Origin: JAAFHS01 sp031396505 | GTDB taxonomy: Bacteria > Pseudomonadota > Alphaproteobacteria > Rhodobacterales > Rhodobacteraceae | Length of the DNA stretch: 51,204 bases | Assembly (NCBI GenBank): GCA_031396505.1 | Contig: JANNKX010000350.1 | Location: forward strand, 1 to 51,204 | Direction: 5' to 3' | Shown: piece after piece, positions 41,180 to 50,186 of the stretch | Layout of the letters: each line of letters opens with the position of its first letter | How positions within the stretch are numbered: the first letter of the stretch is position 1 | The notes under the pieces: model-generated | Told to the model about the DNA's origin: nothing | The model's input: only the letters and a program-made list of their open reading frames with translations | Databases searched by the model: none | Translations under genes and position numbers: made by a program

Positions 41180-43900
41180 CTATGCCGATAACAATTCCTT
41201 GAAGATACCATTCTTTTGCAGCAACGCGTCATGCGCGCCATCTTCGACCAGCAACCCCCGGTCAAACACAACAACACGGTCAAACACCCGCGCCATGTTA
41301 TTTTGCGACACGACCCAGACGATGCCGGGTCTGCGCCCATCGCGGCGCAAAAATGCCAGGACGTTTGTCAGGATCTGTTCCTGATTGCGCGCGTCCAGCG
41401 CCGACAGCGGCTTGTTGAACAGATAATAATCCGATTGCCGGATCATGGCACGCGCCAGCCCGAACTTTTGCCGCTGCGCCGATGTCAGGCGTTTGCCCCC
41501 GGCCCCGACGTGAAAATCCAGCCCCACCATCAGCACCGTGTCATACAACCCCAACGGTCGCAGCAACCCCGCCACCGTGGCAAAGATCCGGTCCGCGCCA
41601 TCGCGATACTTTTGGCTGATACGCCCGAACAGCATATTATCCAGCAGACTGCCCGACGTCATGTACTGATCCGGATCATACATTTCGATGGCGTCTTTCA
41701 GATCGGGCGGCAGATTTCCGTGAAAATCGGCGCGGAAATCAACGATTTCCGTCATCAGTTCCGGCGTCAGCAGACCAAAGCGATAGCGCGGTTCGATATA
41801 ATCGAAACTCAGGCGGATCATCAGGCTGCGTTCATCCTCGGTCAGTGTCTGCCCGCCGGTGTCCAGCTTTTGCAAAAGCATCTGGTAGGCGGGGATGTCA
41901 TCTGCCTTCATAAACGACAGTTGTTGAAAGAACGGGTGATCCGGCGGCAGGTCGGCAAACAATTCGATCGCGTTGCGGGCAATTTCCGTCCCCATCGCAA
42001 ACAGCGTATCGCGCAGGCCCCGGCGTTCCAGCACGGCCCGGAAAGTGGTGTTCGTGCTGATCGCGCCCGCCGCCAGCGTGGCCCCGCGCGCATTGCCGAA
42101 CAGCAGGTTTTCAATCACCGTCGCTTCAGCATTATAGGTGCCCGGCTCGAACGGCACGATCAGGCCATCCAGCCCCTGCGCCACCAGTTCTTCGCGCAAC
42201 TGCCGCCGCATTGCCACCGTCTTGGCCGCAAGATCGCCATATGCCGCCAGATTGACATTCGACCGCAGTGCCAGATCCAGCATATCGCGCGTCAGCGATA
42301 CCGCCTCAAGCGCCGCAAACATATCCGCCATCAGCCCGTCATGCCCCGCCGCACCAAAGCCCGTGACATCAATCCAGTCAGCCGCAATATCCAGATCGGG
42401 GTTGCCCGCGCGCGCCGCCTCGTCCTGATGCCACAGATGCGCCACAAGCGCCTCATCCGCATAGGGTTTCGCCACGATCGGCGCATGTTTCAGGCCATAA
42501 AGCAGATTGTCGCGCAGCGTGCCAAAAAAGAAATAATGATCCCCCGCCGCATAGGTGATCTGCCGCCCCACCACCGATTCCGGCAGGCGGTGCAGATCAT
42601 GTTCGCCCGCCACGATCTTGCCGCTGCTGGGCCAGACGATGCGGCCCAGCGCCTCGGCCAGAATATCGCCCCCGGCCCCCGATCCGCCCACCACCGCCAC
42701 CGCCTCGCCGGGGCGGACGGCGAAATTCACCCGCTCCAACCCGGTGCCGCCGCTTTCATCCACGACCCCAAGATTGACCGCCGCAAGCGGTGGTGACAAC
42801 CGCCCTGCCGCGTCCTGCGCCGAGACGTCCTGCAAACCGGCCTCCATCATCCCATCCACCGCAAACTGCGAGATCACCTGATGATATTTGACCTGCACAT
42901 CCTGCCGGTTCTGATCCCAGTCGATCAGTTCCTTCAACGGCCCCGGCAAATCCTTGTAGGCTCCGATCACCGCCACCAACTGCCCGATATCCAGTTTGCC
43001 GTTCAACGCCAGATAGCCGCCGATGCTGTAAAACAGGAATGGCGTGACCGACGCGAGGAAATTGTTGATGAATTTCACCAGAAACTTCCACCGGTAGATA
43101 TCAAACCGGATCTTGTAGATGCGCCCCAGACGTGCCGCGATATCGGCGCGTTCATAGTTCGACGTATCATAGGAATGGATCGTGTTGATGCCATCCACAA
43201 TCTCGCTGACCCGGCCCGCCAGTTCGCGTGCCGTCAACTGCCGTTCACGCCCCAGCACCAAAAGACGCCGCCGCATCTTCGGGATGATGAAGGCCTGCAC
43301 CGACACCAGCGCCGCCGTGATCAGACCCAAAGGCACGCTTTGCACAAAGATGAACACCAGCGCCGTCAACGCCTGCCCGCCCAGCAATGCAGGTGCCACG
43401 AACGCATCGCCAGTAAAGCCGCCAAGCGGTTCGACCTCGTCCTTGACCATGCTGGAAATTTCCGCACCCTTCAGGCGCTTGAACGTCGCCGGCGGAAACC
43501 GCAGGATATGGTCCACCAGCGTGAACCGCATCCGCCGCAACAGACGCTCGCCCAGCTTGCCCTTGTAGATGTTGATGTAATACTTGAACAAACCGTTGAT
43601 AATGACCAACCCAAGAAACACCCCGCTCAGCGCAAGAAGCATCCCGATCCGGTCCAGCGGGATACCCGGAAACAGCACTGTTTCGCCCAGGCCCGGCAGA
43701 TCGACGGCAAGGCGCATGAACACCTGCGTCGCCCCAGCCTCGGCAAATCCTTCACCTTGAATCGGGCCGTTCACGATTTGCTTTGGCAGATTAAATGACA
43801 GGAAATACGGGATCATCGACAGCGCCACGACCGCCAGGATCCAGAATTGCTGTAACCGTGTATGGGTCCAGATGTAGCGCGTGATGTTTGCATCAAGCAT
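41180..43900 (-). CDS. Atypical ABC transporter, TM domain with split and degenerate ATPase
   Basis: A 906-residue protein. Residues 15-345 are a type IV exporter-like membrane domain (ILAVVALSMIPYFLSFNLPK, LSGVFLGLVIINGLFKYYIN, and a KGAEISSMVKDEVEPLGGF-type coupling region). The ATPase region starts with a Walker A lacking Lys and Thr (GGSGAGGDIL, residues 405-414). It is interrupted by about 370 extra residues and ends with GAGGKRLTSAQRQKFGLARA in place of the LSGGQ signature, Walker B YYLFNKPLSALD (Asp to Asn, Glu to Lys), and SQNNM in place of the H-loop His. It is therefore probably unable to hydrolyse ATP normally. It sits between the DUF3095 and cNMP-binding genes. Confidence 0.85.
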   Translation of the reverse strand: MLDANITRYIWTHTRLQQFWILAVVALSMIPYFLSFNLPKQIVNGPIQGEGFAEAGATQVFMRLAVDLPGLGETVLFPGIPLDRIGMLLALSGVFLGLVIINGLFKYYINIYKGKLGERLLRRMRFTLVDHILRFPPATFKRLKGAEISSMVKDEVEPLGGFTGDAFVAPALLGGQALTALVFIFVQSVPLGLITAALVSVQAFIIPKMRRRLLVLGRERQLTARELAGRVSEIVDGINTIHSYDTSNYERADIAARLGRIYKIRFDIYRWKFLVKFINNFLASVTPFLFYSIGGYLALNGKLDIGQLVAVIGAYKDLPGPLKELIDWDQNRQDVQVKYHQVISQFAVDGMMEAGLQDVSAQDAAGRLSPPLAAVNLGVVDESGGTGLERVNFAVRPGEAVAVVGGSGAGGDILAEALGRIVWPSSGKIVAGEHDLHRLPESVVGRQITYAAGDHYFFFGTLRDNLLYGLKHAPIVAKPYADEALVAHLWHQDEAARAGNPDLDIAADWIDVTGFGAAGHDGLMADMFAALEAVSLTRDMLDLALRSNVNLAAYGDLAAKTVAMRRQLREELVAQGLDGLIVPFEPGTYNAEATVIENLLFGNARGATLAAGAISTNTTFRAVLERRGLRDTLFAMGTEIARNAIELFADLPPDHPFFQQLSFMKADDIPAYQMLLQKLDTGGQTLTEDERSLMIRLSFDYIEPRYRFGLLTPELMTEIVDFRADFHGNLPPDLKDAIEMYDPDQYMTSGSLLDNMLFGRISQKYRDGADRIFATVAGLLRPLGLYDTVLMVGLDFHVGAGGKRLTSAQRQKFGLARAMIRQSDYYLFNKPLSALDARNQEQILTNVLAFLRRDGRRPGIVWVVSQNNMARVFDRVVVFDRGLLVEDGAHDALLQKNGIFKELLSA

Positions 43901-43990
43901 GGCGTCAGGTTGCCCTTTCAAGGCGGGTTCGCACCCATTCCCGGCACTCAAGCCCAATCACCGAAACCGCGCAAGCCGTTTCATGCCATG

Positions 43991-45148
43991 TTACAACGCC
44001 ATCTTCGCCTTCATCCGGGCCGCCGCCTGCGCATATCCACCTGCTGCGCCGTCAATAAAATGCATGTGATCCCCGCCCATCAGGGATGGCACGATGCAGG
44101 TCACCAGTGCCGATGTCTGCTGATGCAGGCCGAACTGGCAAATGCCCTGCCCTGCTGCGCGTTCCAGCAGCGCCTCAAGCCGCGCAAGGCGGGCGGCATC
44201 AATGTCGATCGTCATCTTCAGCCCGTCGTCAAATTTGCGGAAATCCGTATTCTGCACGAGTTCGCGCCCATAGCGTCGCACATTGAAGCCCCCCAATGTC
44301 AGGTTCGTGCGATGCAGAATGACGGTCAACAGCACCGCGACGATCACCCCGACCCGCGCCATGAACCGTTTGCCAGGCGGCGATGAGGCGCGCACTTCGG
44401 CCTCCATCCCGCCAAGGTGAAAGACCGGTGTCGGCCCTTCGTCCGGCAGCGGGTTGCCCGTTGATCCGCCCTCGCTGGCGATCACCACCACATCCGACAC
44501 CAGCTTGCGAAACCCATCGCCCGCGCCCTGCGGCCCCGCGACCGCAATGATCGATACGATATGCCCATGGCGCGCCTTGATCGGGTTCCAGCGGCACGAC
44601 AGGCCCGTCAGATCGGGCTTTGCGCCCGGCGGGCCTGCGTCCACCGCAAAGGCCCCGTGTTTCATCTGTGCCTCGGCCCAGGCCGACCCGCCGCCTGCGA
44701 ACATCGCAAACGTCATATCCGGCCCGGATTGATAACGTGCCACCCGCACATCCCGCCCCGCCGCCCGAATGTCGGCGACAGGCACCAGCGCAACCCGCAT
44801 CTGCAGACCCAGATCTTCGGCGATCCAGCGCGCCACGGCGGCAAGGGCCGTGCGCACCACATCCGCACCTTCGGGCGGCACCGCAATCGCCGCGCCATCA
44901 CCGCCAAAGACAAAGGGATAGTTGTTATGGCCCAGCGCGTTCAGCACCGCCGTGATCACCGATGCCCCCGCCATATTAACCATCTTGTACTTGCCATCTG
45001 CAATCGCCGCACCCGATGACACCACATCCGCCATCGCCAGCAGCCATCCATCCGGCAAAGGACGATAGCGCGCCACGTCTGCGACATCTTCAAACTGCGC
45101 GAAAATCGGCAGGTCCGACAGAAACGGGTGCGGCAGCGGTGCGGGCAT
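43991..45148 (-). CDS. DUF3095 family protein, cyclase-like
   Basis: A 385-residue protein of unknown activity. Two features recall class III nucleotidyl cyclase or GGDEF palm domains: DGWLLAMADVVSSG (Asp41) and NYPFVFGGDGAAIAVP (Asp84 in the GGDG turn), placed like the two metal-binding aspartates. Other family stretches are FAGGGSAWAEAQMKHG, GLSCRWNPIKARHGHIVSII and DFRKFDDGLKMTIDI. There is one possible membrane segment (ARVGVIVAVLLTVIL). It heads a minus-strand group with an ABC protein, a cNMP-binding domain and an MBL hydrolase. Nucleotide synthesis is inference. Confidence 0.8.
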   Translation of the reverse strand: MPAPLPHPFLSDLPIFAQFEDVADVARYRPLPDGWLLAMADVVSSGAAIADGKYKMVNMAGASVITAVLNALGHNNYPFVFGGDGAAIAVPPEGADVVRTALAAVARWIAEDLGLQMRVALVPVADIRAAGRDVRVARYQSGPDMTFAMFAGGGSAWAEAQMKHGAFAVDAGPPGAKPDLTGLSCRWNPIKARHGHIVSIIAVAGPQGAGDGFRKLVSDVVVIASEGGSTGNPLPDEGPTPVFHLGGMEAEVRASSPPGKRFMARVGVIVAVLLTVILHRTNLTLGGFNVRRYGRELVQNTDFRKFDDGLKMTIDIDAARLARLEALLERAAGQGICQFGLHQQTSALVTCIVPSLMGGDHMHFIDGAAGGYAQAAARMKAKMAL

Positions 45149-45393
45149 CGGGCGGGCCTATCCTTGTTTTGTGCCCATGCAACGGCCTGCGCAATGATCC
45201 GTCAACTCACATTCCGGCGTGCACCACGGGCAACCGTGCGCCCGCACCCGGCGTTTTGAGCCATACCGTTGGCTATTGAAACACTGCGCCAAACTAAATG
45301 GACAGAAAATTTACCCTGCGCTAGGGTGCCATCCGACGATGCGGCGTGCCAACGCTCAGCCACAGGGCGGCGAATAGAAAGAGACCGGACACG

Positions 45394-47298
45394 ATGACAC
45401 TTAATGGGCCGGAACCGGGCACTGATCTTTTGCGCATCGAAGACCTGAAAGTGTCGTTTCAACTGGCCACAGGGCGGCTTGATGCACTCAAGGGGGTGGG
45501 CCTGCGCGTCTTGTCAGGCAAGATCACGGCACTGGTGGGCGAATCCGGGTCGGGCAAGTCGATCCTGGGGCAAACCGTGATGGGCTTGCAACCCGCGGCG
45601 GCAACGGTGTCAGGCAAGGTGCTGTTCAATGGTACGGTCGAGGGCACCGACGGCCCGCGCGACCTGCTGGGCCTGCCGCGCGACGGGCGGTTGATCCGGT
45701 CTGTGCGCGGACGCCAGATCGGCATGATCTTTCAGGAACCGATGACCTCGTTTTCCGCACTGCACACGATTGGCAATCAGATCTCCGAGGCACTGCGGAT
45801 ACATACTGCCCTGTCCCCGCGCGATCAACGGGTGCGCTGCGAAGAAATGCTGGCGCTTGTGGGGTTTTCCAATCCCAAACGTGTGTTCGATATGTATCCG
45901 TTCGAACTGTCGGGCGGCATGCGCCAACGCGCGATGATTGCGATGGCACTGATCTGCGGCCCATCCCTGCTGATTGCGGATGAACCGACAACCGCGCTGG
46001 ATGTAACCATTCAGGCACAGATCCTGACCCTGCTGCGCGATCTGCAGCAACGGCTTGATATGGCGATCCTGCTGATCACGCATGACCTTGGCGTGGTGGC
46101 GAACGTGGCCGACGAGGTGGTCGTGATCTATCAGGGCCGCATCATGGAGGCAGGCCCGGTCGATGATATCTTCGCCCGTCCGCAGCATCCCTACCTGAAG
46201 GGCCTGATGGCCGCGATCCCGCATTTCGGCATGGCGCGCGGCACTCGCCTGCAACCCTTGCGCGAAATCAAGGTTGACGGCGGTACCCTCTTGTCGGCCA
46301 TTGCCGCCCCCGCCGCCACAGCCGCAAAGCCCGAAATCCTGCTGTCGGTGCGCGGCATCAGCAAAACCTTTCAGACCCGCAGTCAGGCATGGGAGATGCG
46401 AACCGAGGCGGCAAAACCTGCCGTCGATGGCGTCAGCTTTGATATCCGGCGGGGTGAATGTCTGGGACTTGTCGGCGAAAGCGGCTGTGGCAAAACCACC
46501 GTCAGCAAGATTTTGATGCGCGCGGTAACCCCCGATGCAGGAACGGTTGTTTATGATGACGGGTCTGGTCCCGTCGATGTGCTGAATGCCGAAGGCGACG
46601 CGCTGCAACGCTTGCGCACGCAAATCCAGATGGTGTTTCAGGACCCTGTATCATCGCTGTCGCCGCGCATGACCGTGGGCAACATTCTGTCCGAACCGCT
46701 GGATATTCACGCGCGCGGCACCCCGCAAAGCAGACGCGCGACGGTGGACGCCCTGCTGCGCGCCATCGGTCTTGACCAGTCTGCGCGCCACCGATACCCG
46801 CACAGCTTTTCCGGTGGTCAGCGGCAGCGCGTCGGCATCGCACGCGCGCTCGCCCTTGCCCCCGGTCTGATCATCTGTGACGAACCGGTGTCCGCCCTTG
46901 ATGTGTCGGTGCAGGCGCAAATCCTGAACCTGCTGAAAGATCTGCAAAAGGATCTGGGCCTCACATACCTGTTCATCTCGCACAACCTTGCCGTTGTCGA
47001 TTACATGGCCGACCGTGTTGCCGTGATGTGGGCAGGCCGTATCGTCGAGATTGCCTCGCGCGAAATCATCATGACAGCCCCCGTGCATCCCTATACCCGG
47101 ACCCTGCTGGCGGCTGTGCCATACCCTGATATGAACAGGCGTTTGGATTTCGCATCCGTGGGCCATTCAAGCATTATCACCAGCGAGGCTTGGGCACCTG
47201 CATTCAAGGCGGGCGCGGAAATGGCCCCGCTTGATCTGGGTGGCGGGCATTTTGTGCTGGCCAGCCCCCAATCTGACATGGCGGAGCTTGCCCGATGA
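45394..47298 (+). CDS. Dipeptide-type ABC transporter ATPase, fused DppD-DppF
   Basis: A 634-residue protein carrying two complete ATPase domains. The first (about residues 10-300) has GESGSGKSILGQTV, the signature LSGGMRQRAMIAMAL and Walker B LLIADEPTTALD. The second (about 325-600) has GESGCGKTTVSKIL, FSGGQRQRVGIARAL and LIICDEPVSALD. Each ends in the oligopeptide-transporter C-terminal segment (HPYLKGLMAAIPHF, HPYTRTLLAAVPYP). It powers uptake of peptides or related solutes. ATG 45394 fits the family N-terminus. Its stop overlaps the binding-protein start (ATGA). Confidence 0.94.
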   Translation: MTLNGPEPGTDLLRIEDLKVSFQLATGRLDALKGVGLRVLSGKITALVGESGSGKSILGQTVMGLQPAAATVSGKVLFNGTVEGTDGPRDLLGLPRDGRLIRSVRGRQIGMIFQEPMTSFSALHTIGNQISEALRIHTALSPRDQRVRCEEMLALVGFSNPKRVFDMYPFELSGGMRQRAMIAMALICGPSLLIADEPTTALDVTIQAQILTLLRDLQQRLDMAILLITHDLGVVANVADEVVVIYQGRIMEAGPVDDIFARPQHPYLKGLMAAIPHFGMARGTRLQPLREIKVDGGTLLSAIAAPAATAAKPEILLSVRGISKTFQTRSQAWEMRTEAAKPAVDGVSFDIRRGECLGLVGESGCGKTTVSKILMRAVTPDAGTVVYDDGSGPVDVLNAEGDALQRLRTQIQMVFQDPVSSLSPRMTVGNILSEPLDIHARGTPQSRRATVDALLRAIGLDQSARHRYPHSFSGGQRQRVGIARALALAPGLIICDEPVSALDVSVQAQILNLLKDLQKDLGLTYLFISHNLAVVDYMADRVAVMWAGRIVEIASREIIMTAPVHPYTRTLLAAVPYPDMNRRLDFASVGHSSIITSEAWAPAFKAGAEMAPLDLGGGHFVLASPQSDMAELAR

Positions 47299-49184
47299 TC
47301 ACCCGCCGCACCGCGCTTGCCCTTCTTGCATCCACCGCCTTGCCCCATATGGCGCAGGCCGAAGCCCCGCTATTGCAGGCTGATGTCGACGCGGGCATTC
47401 TGCCACCGATGGCCGCACGCCTGCCCGAAAATCCGCGCGTGATGAACCTGCCCGCGATGAAACGCCGGACCGGCAAACAGGGCGGCACCATCCGCAGTCT
47501 GGTTGGCGGGCAGCGCGATATCCGCCTGATCCCGCTGTACAGTTACGCCCGTCTTGTCGGCTATGACGAAAATCGCGATCTGCAACCCGATATCGTGGCC
47601 AGCTACGAGGCGACGGATAACCGCGTTTATACCTTTCATCTGCGCAAAGGACACCGCTGGTCGGATGGTAACCCCTTTACTGCCGCCGATTTTCAATACG
47701 CGTGGGATGATGTCATCAACAACACCGATCTGTATCGCGGCGGCCCGCCCGTCGATCTGCAATCGGATGGCAAGACCTGCGTGTTCGAGGTGATTGATGA
47801 TCTGACGGTACGCTATACCTTTGCCGCACCCAGCCCCGATTTCCTGCCCAAACTCGCGGCCCCGTTGCCTTTGATGCTGTTCATGCCGCAGGCCTACATG
47901 CGCGGGATGCATGCAAAGTATCAGACAACGGAAAAGCTGGCCGAACTGATCGAAGTGAACCGCGTCGACGACTGGCAGGGCCTGCATCAGAAGATGTCGC
48001 GCACCAACCGTCCCGAAAACCCCGACCTGCCGACACTCGAGGCATGGCGCCCCCGCACCCCGCCGCCGGCCGAACGGTTCACCTTTGAACGCAACCCCTA
48101 TTTCCACCGCGTCGATCAGGCAGGCACGCAATTGCCCTATGTCGATACCGTCCTTCTGGACGTGGCATCCGCCGATATTATCGCCGCCAAAACCGCCACG
48201 GGCGAAAGCGATCTGCAGGCGCTTGGCGTCGATTTCCCCGATTACACATTGCTGAAACAGGCCGAAAAGACCTATCCGCTGCGCGTGTCGCTGTGGCGGC
48301 GCACCCAAGGGTCCAGCGTGTCGTTGCTGCCCAACCTCAATTGCAATGATACCGTCTGGCGCACGCTGTTTCAGGACGTGCGGATGCGGCGTGCGATGTC
48401 AGTGGCGATCAACCGCGAGGAATTGAACAAGGTGATCTACTTTGGCCTTGCCCGCGAAAGTGCCGACACCGTGCTGCCCGAAAGCCCGCTGTTTCGCCCC
48501 GAATATGCCAGCGCATGGGCGCAACACGACCCCGATCTGGCCAATGCCCTGCTGGATGAACTGGGTCTGACGGATCGTGACAGCGGCAATATCCGCATTC
48601 TGGCCGACGGCAGGCAGGCGGGCATCGTTGTCGAATCGGCCGGGGAAAGCAGCCTTGAAACCGATGTGCTGGAACTGATCCGCGATCACATGCGCGGTGT
48701 CGGGATTGCTATCTATATCCGCACGTCGCAGCGCGATATCTTTCGCAGCCGCGCTCTTGGCGGCGATGTGCAGATGTCGGTCTGGGTCGGGCTTGATAAC
48801 GGCGTTCCCACCGCCGACATGTCGCCCGATGGGTTGGCCCCCACCTCGCCCGATCAATTGCAATGGCCGATCTGGGGCAGTTGGTACAGTTCTGTTGAAA
48901 CCGCAGGCAGTGCGCCCGATCTGGCACCCGCCCAGGAACTGGTGCGCCTGTTGCAGGACTGGCGGCAAAGCACGACCACCGCTATCCGCACCGAAATCTG
49001 GCACAAGATGCTGGCGATACGCGCCGAACAGGTGTTCACCATTGGCACGATCAACGCATCCTTGCAGCCCGTCGTGCGATCAGCACGGTTGCAGAACGTC
49101 CCCGAAGAAGGGCTGTTCGGCTTTGTCCCTACCAGCTTTTTCGGTGCCTACGCCCCCGACACCTTCTTTTTTGACGAAGGCTAG
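47295..49184 (+). CDS. Peptide-type ABC transporter substrate-binding protein (SBP_bac_5)
   Basis: A 629-residue periplasmic binding protein. The N-terminus has an Arg-Arg signal (MITRRTALALLASTALPHMA), possibly Tat-dependent. Family motifs are DIVASYEATDNRVYTFHLRK, GHRWSDGNPFTAADFQYAWD, FERNPYFHRVDQAG and RMRRAMSVAINREELNKVIY. It is longer than typical DppA (about 535), as in the YejA/COG0747 subgroup of Rhodobacterales. It is coupled to both neighbours (4-base overlap before, 3-base gap after). Ligand unknown: peptides, opines or similar. Confidence 0.93.
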   Translation: MITRRTALALLASTALPHMAQAEAPLLQADVDAGILPPMAARLPENPRVMNLPAMKRRTGKQGGTIRSLVGGQRDIRLIPLYSYARLVGYDENRDLQPDIVASYEATDNRVYTFHLRKGHRWSDGNPFTAADFQYAWDDVINNTDLYRGGPPVDLQSDGKTCVFEVIDDLTVRYTFAAPSPDFLPKLAAPLPLMLFMPQAYMRGMHAKYQTTEKLAELIEVNRVDDWQGLHQKMSRTNRPENPDLPTLEAWRPRTPPPAERFTFERNPYFHRVDQAGTQLPYVDTVLLDVASADIIAAKTATGESDLQALGVDFPDYTLLKQAEKTYPLRVSLWRRTQGSSVSLLPNLNCNDTVWRTLFQDVRMRRAMSVAINREELNKVIYFGLARESADTVLPESPLFRPEYASAWAQHDPDLANALLDELGLTDRDSGNIRILADGRQAGIVVESAGESSLETDVLELIRDHMRGVGIAIYIRTSQRDIFRSRALGGDVQMSVWVGLDNGVPTADMSPDGLAPTSPDQLQWPIWGSWYSSVETAGSAPDLAPAQELVRLLQDWRQSTTTAIRTEIWHKMLAIRAEQVFTIGTINASLQPVVRSARLQNVPEEGLFGFVPTSFFGAYAPDTFFFDEG

Positions 49185-49187
49185 CCC

Positions 49188-50186
49188 ATGATCCGATATG
49201 TCATCATGCGCACCCTGACGATGATCCCGACTTTGTTCCTGATCTCGGTTTTGGTGTTTACCATCATTGAATTGCCGCCCGGCGATTACTTTGAAAGCTA
49301 TATCGCCGAACTGCGCGTGCTGGGCGAAGAGGCCGATCTGGCCGAGATCGAGGTTTTGCGCGAACGCTATGGCTTTGATCAGCCTGCCGTCGTGCGCTAT
49401 TTCTGGTGGGTCGGCGGGATGCTGACAGGCGATTTCGGTTATTCCTTCGAATATCGCCTGCCGGTGAACGAGGTCGTGGGTGACCGGCTCTGGCTGACCA
49501 TCCTGTTGTCAACCATCACCATCCTGTTCACCTGGGCGCTGGCATTCCCCATCGGCATCTATTCGGCCACGCATCAATATAGCTGGGGTGATTACGGCCT
49601 GACATTCCTTGGCCTGATCGGGATCGCCGTGCCGAATTTCATGCTGGCGCTCGTCATGCTGTACTTTGCCAACCTGTGGTTTGGCGTGTCCATCGGCGGG
49701 CTGATGGACCGTCAGTTCCTGAACGAACCGATGAGCTGGGCTAAATTCTCGTCGATCCTGTCGCATATCTGGATCCCCGTCGTCATCATCGGCACGGCAG
49801 GCACCGCCGGAATGGTGCGCCGTCTGCGCGCCAACCTGCTGGATGAACTGCAGAAACAATACGTGACCACAGCCCGCGCCAAGGGTCTGCATCCGCGCAA
49901 GGTGCTGATGAAATACCCGCTGCGCATGGCGCTGAATTTCTTTGTCTCCGACATCGGCTCGATCCTGCCGTCGATGATTTCGGGGGCCGAGGTGACGGCA
50001 ATCGTGCTATCGCTTGAAACCACCGGGCCGATGCTGATCAAGGCATTGCAAAGTCAGGACATGTATCTGGCGGGGTCATTCCTGATGTTTCTGGCCTTCC
50101 TCACAGTGATTGGCGTGCTGGTATCCGACATCGCCTTGACCTTGCTTGATCCGCGCATTCGTCTTGGGGGAGGCAGCAGCCGATGA
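49188..50186 (+). CDS. Peptide-type ABC transporter permease, DppB family
   Basis: A 332-residue inner-membrane permease. The N-terminal helix is TLTMIPTLFLISVLVFTIIE, followed by the PPGDYFESY segment. The transport core has the EAA motif region (NLLDELQKQYVTTARAKGLH, then KVLMKYPLRMALNFFVSDIG). Additional helices include LLSTITILFTWALAFPIGIY and LTFLGLIGIAVPNFMLALVM. It is translationally coupled to the next permease (ATGA overlap). It works with the fused ATPase and binding protein upstream. Confidence 0.94.
   Translation: MIRYVIMRTLTMIPTLFLISVLVFTIIELPPGDYFESYIAELRVLGEEADLAEIEVLRERYGFDQPAVVRYFWWVGGMLTGDFGYSFEYRLPVNEVVGDRLWLTILLSTITILFTWALAFPIGIYSATHQYSWGDYGLTFLGLIGIAVPNFMLALVMLYFANLWFGVSIGGLMDRQFLNEPMSWAKFSSILSHIWIPVVIIGTAGTAGMVRRLRANLLDELQKQYVTTARAKGLHPRKVLMKYPLRMALNFFVSDIGSILPSMISGAEVTAIVLSLETTGPMLIKALQSQDMYLAGSFLMFLAFLTVIGVLVSDIALTLLDPRIRLGGGSSR

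Noticed and set aside
41216..42796. Plus-strand ORF of 526 codons opposite the ABC gene
   Set aside because: Composition is Arg/Gln/His-rich with no family motif; the minus-strand frame has clear membrane and ABC features.
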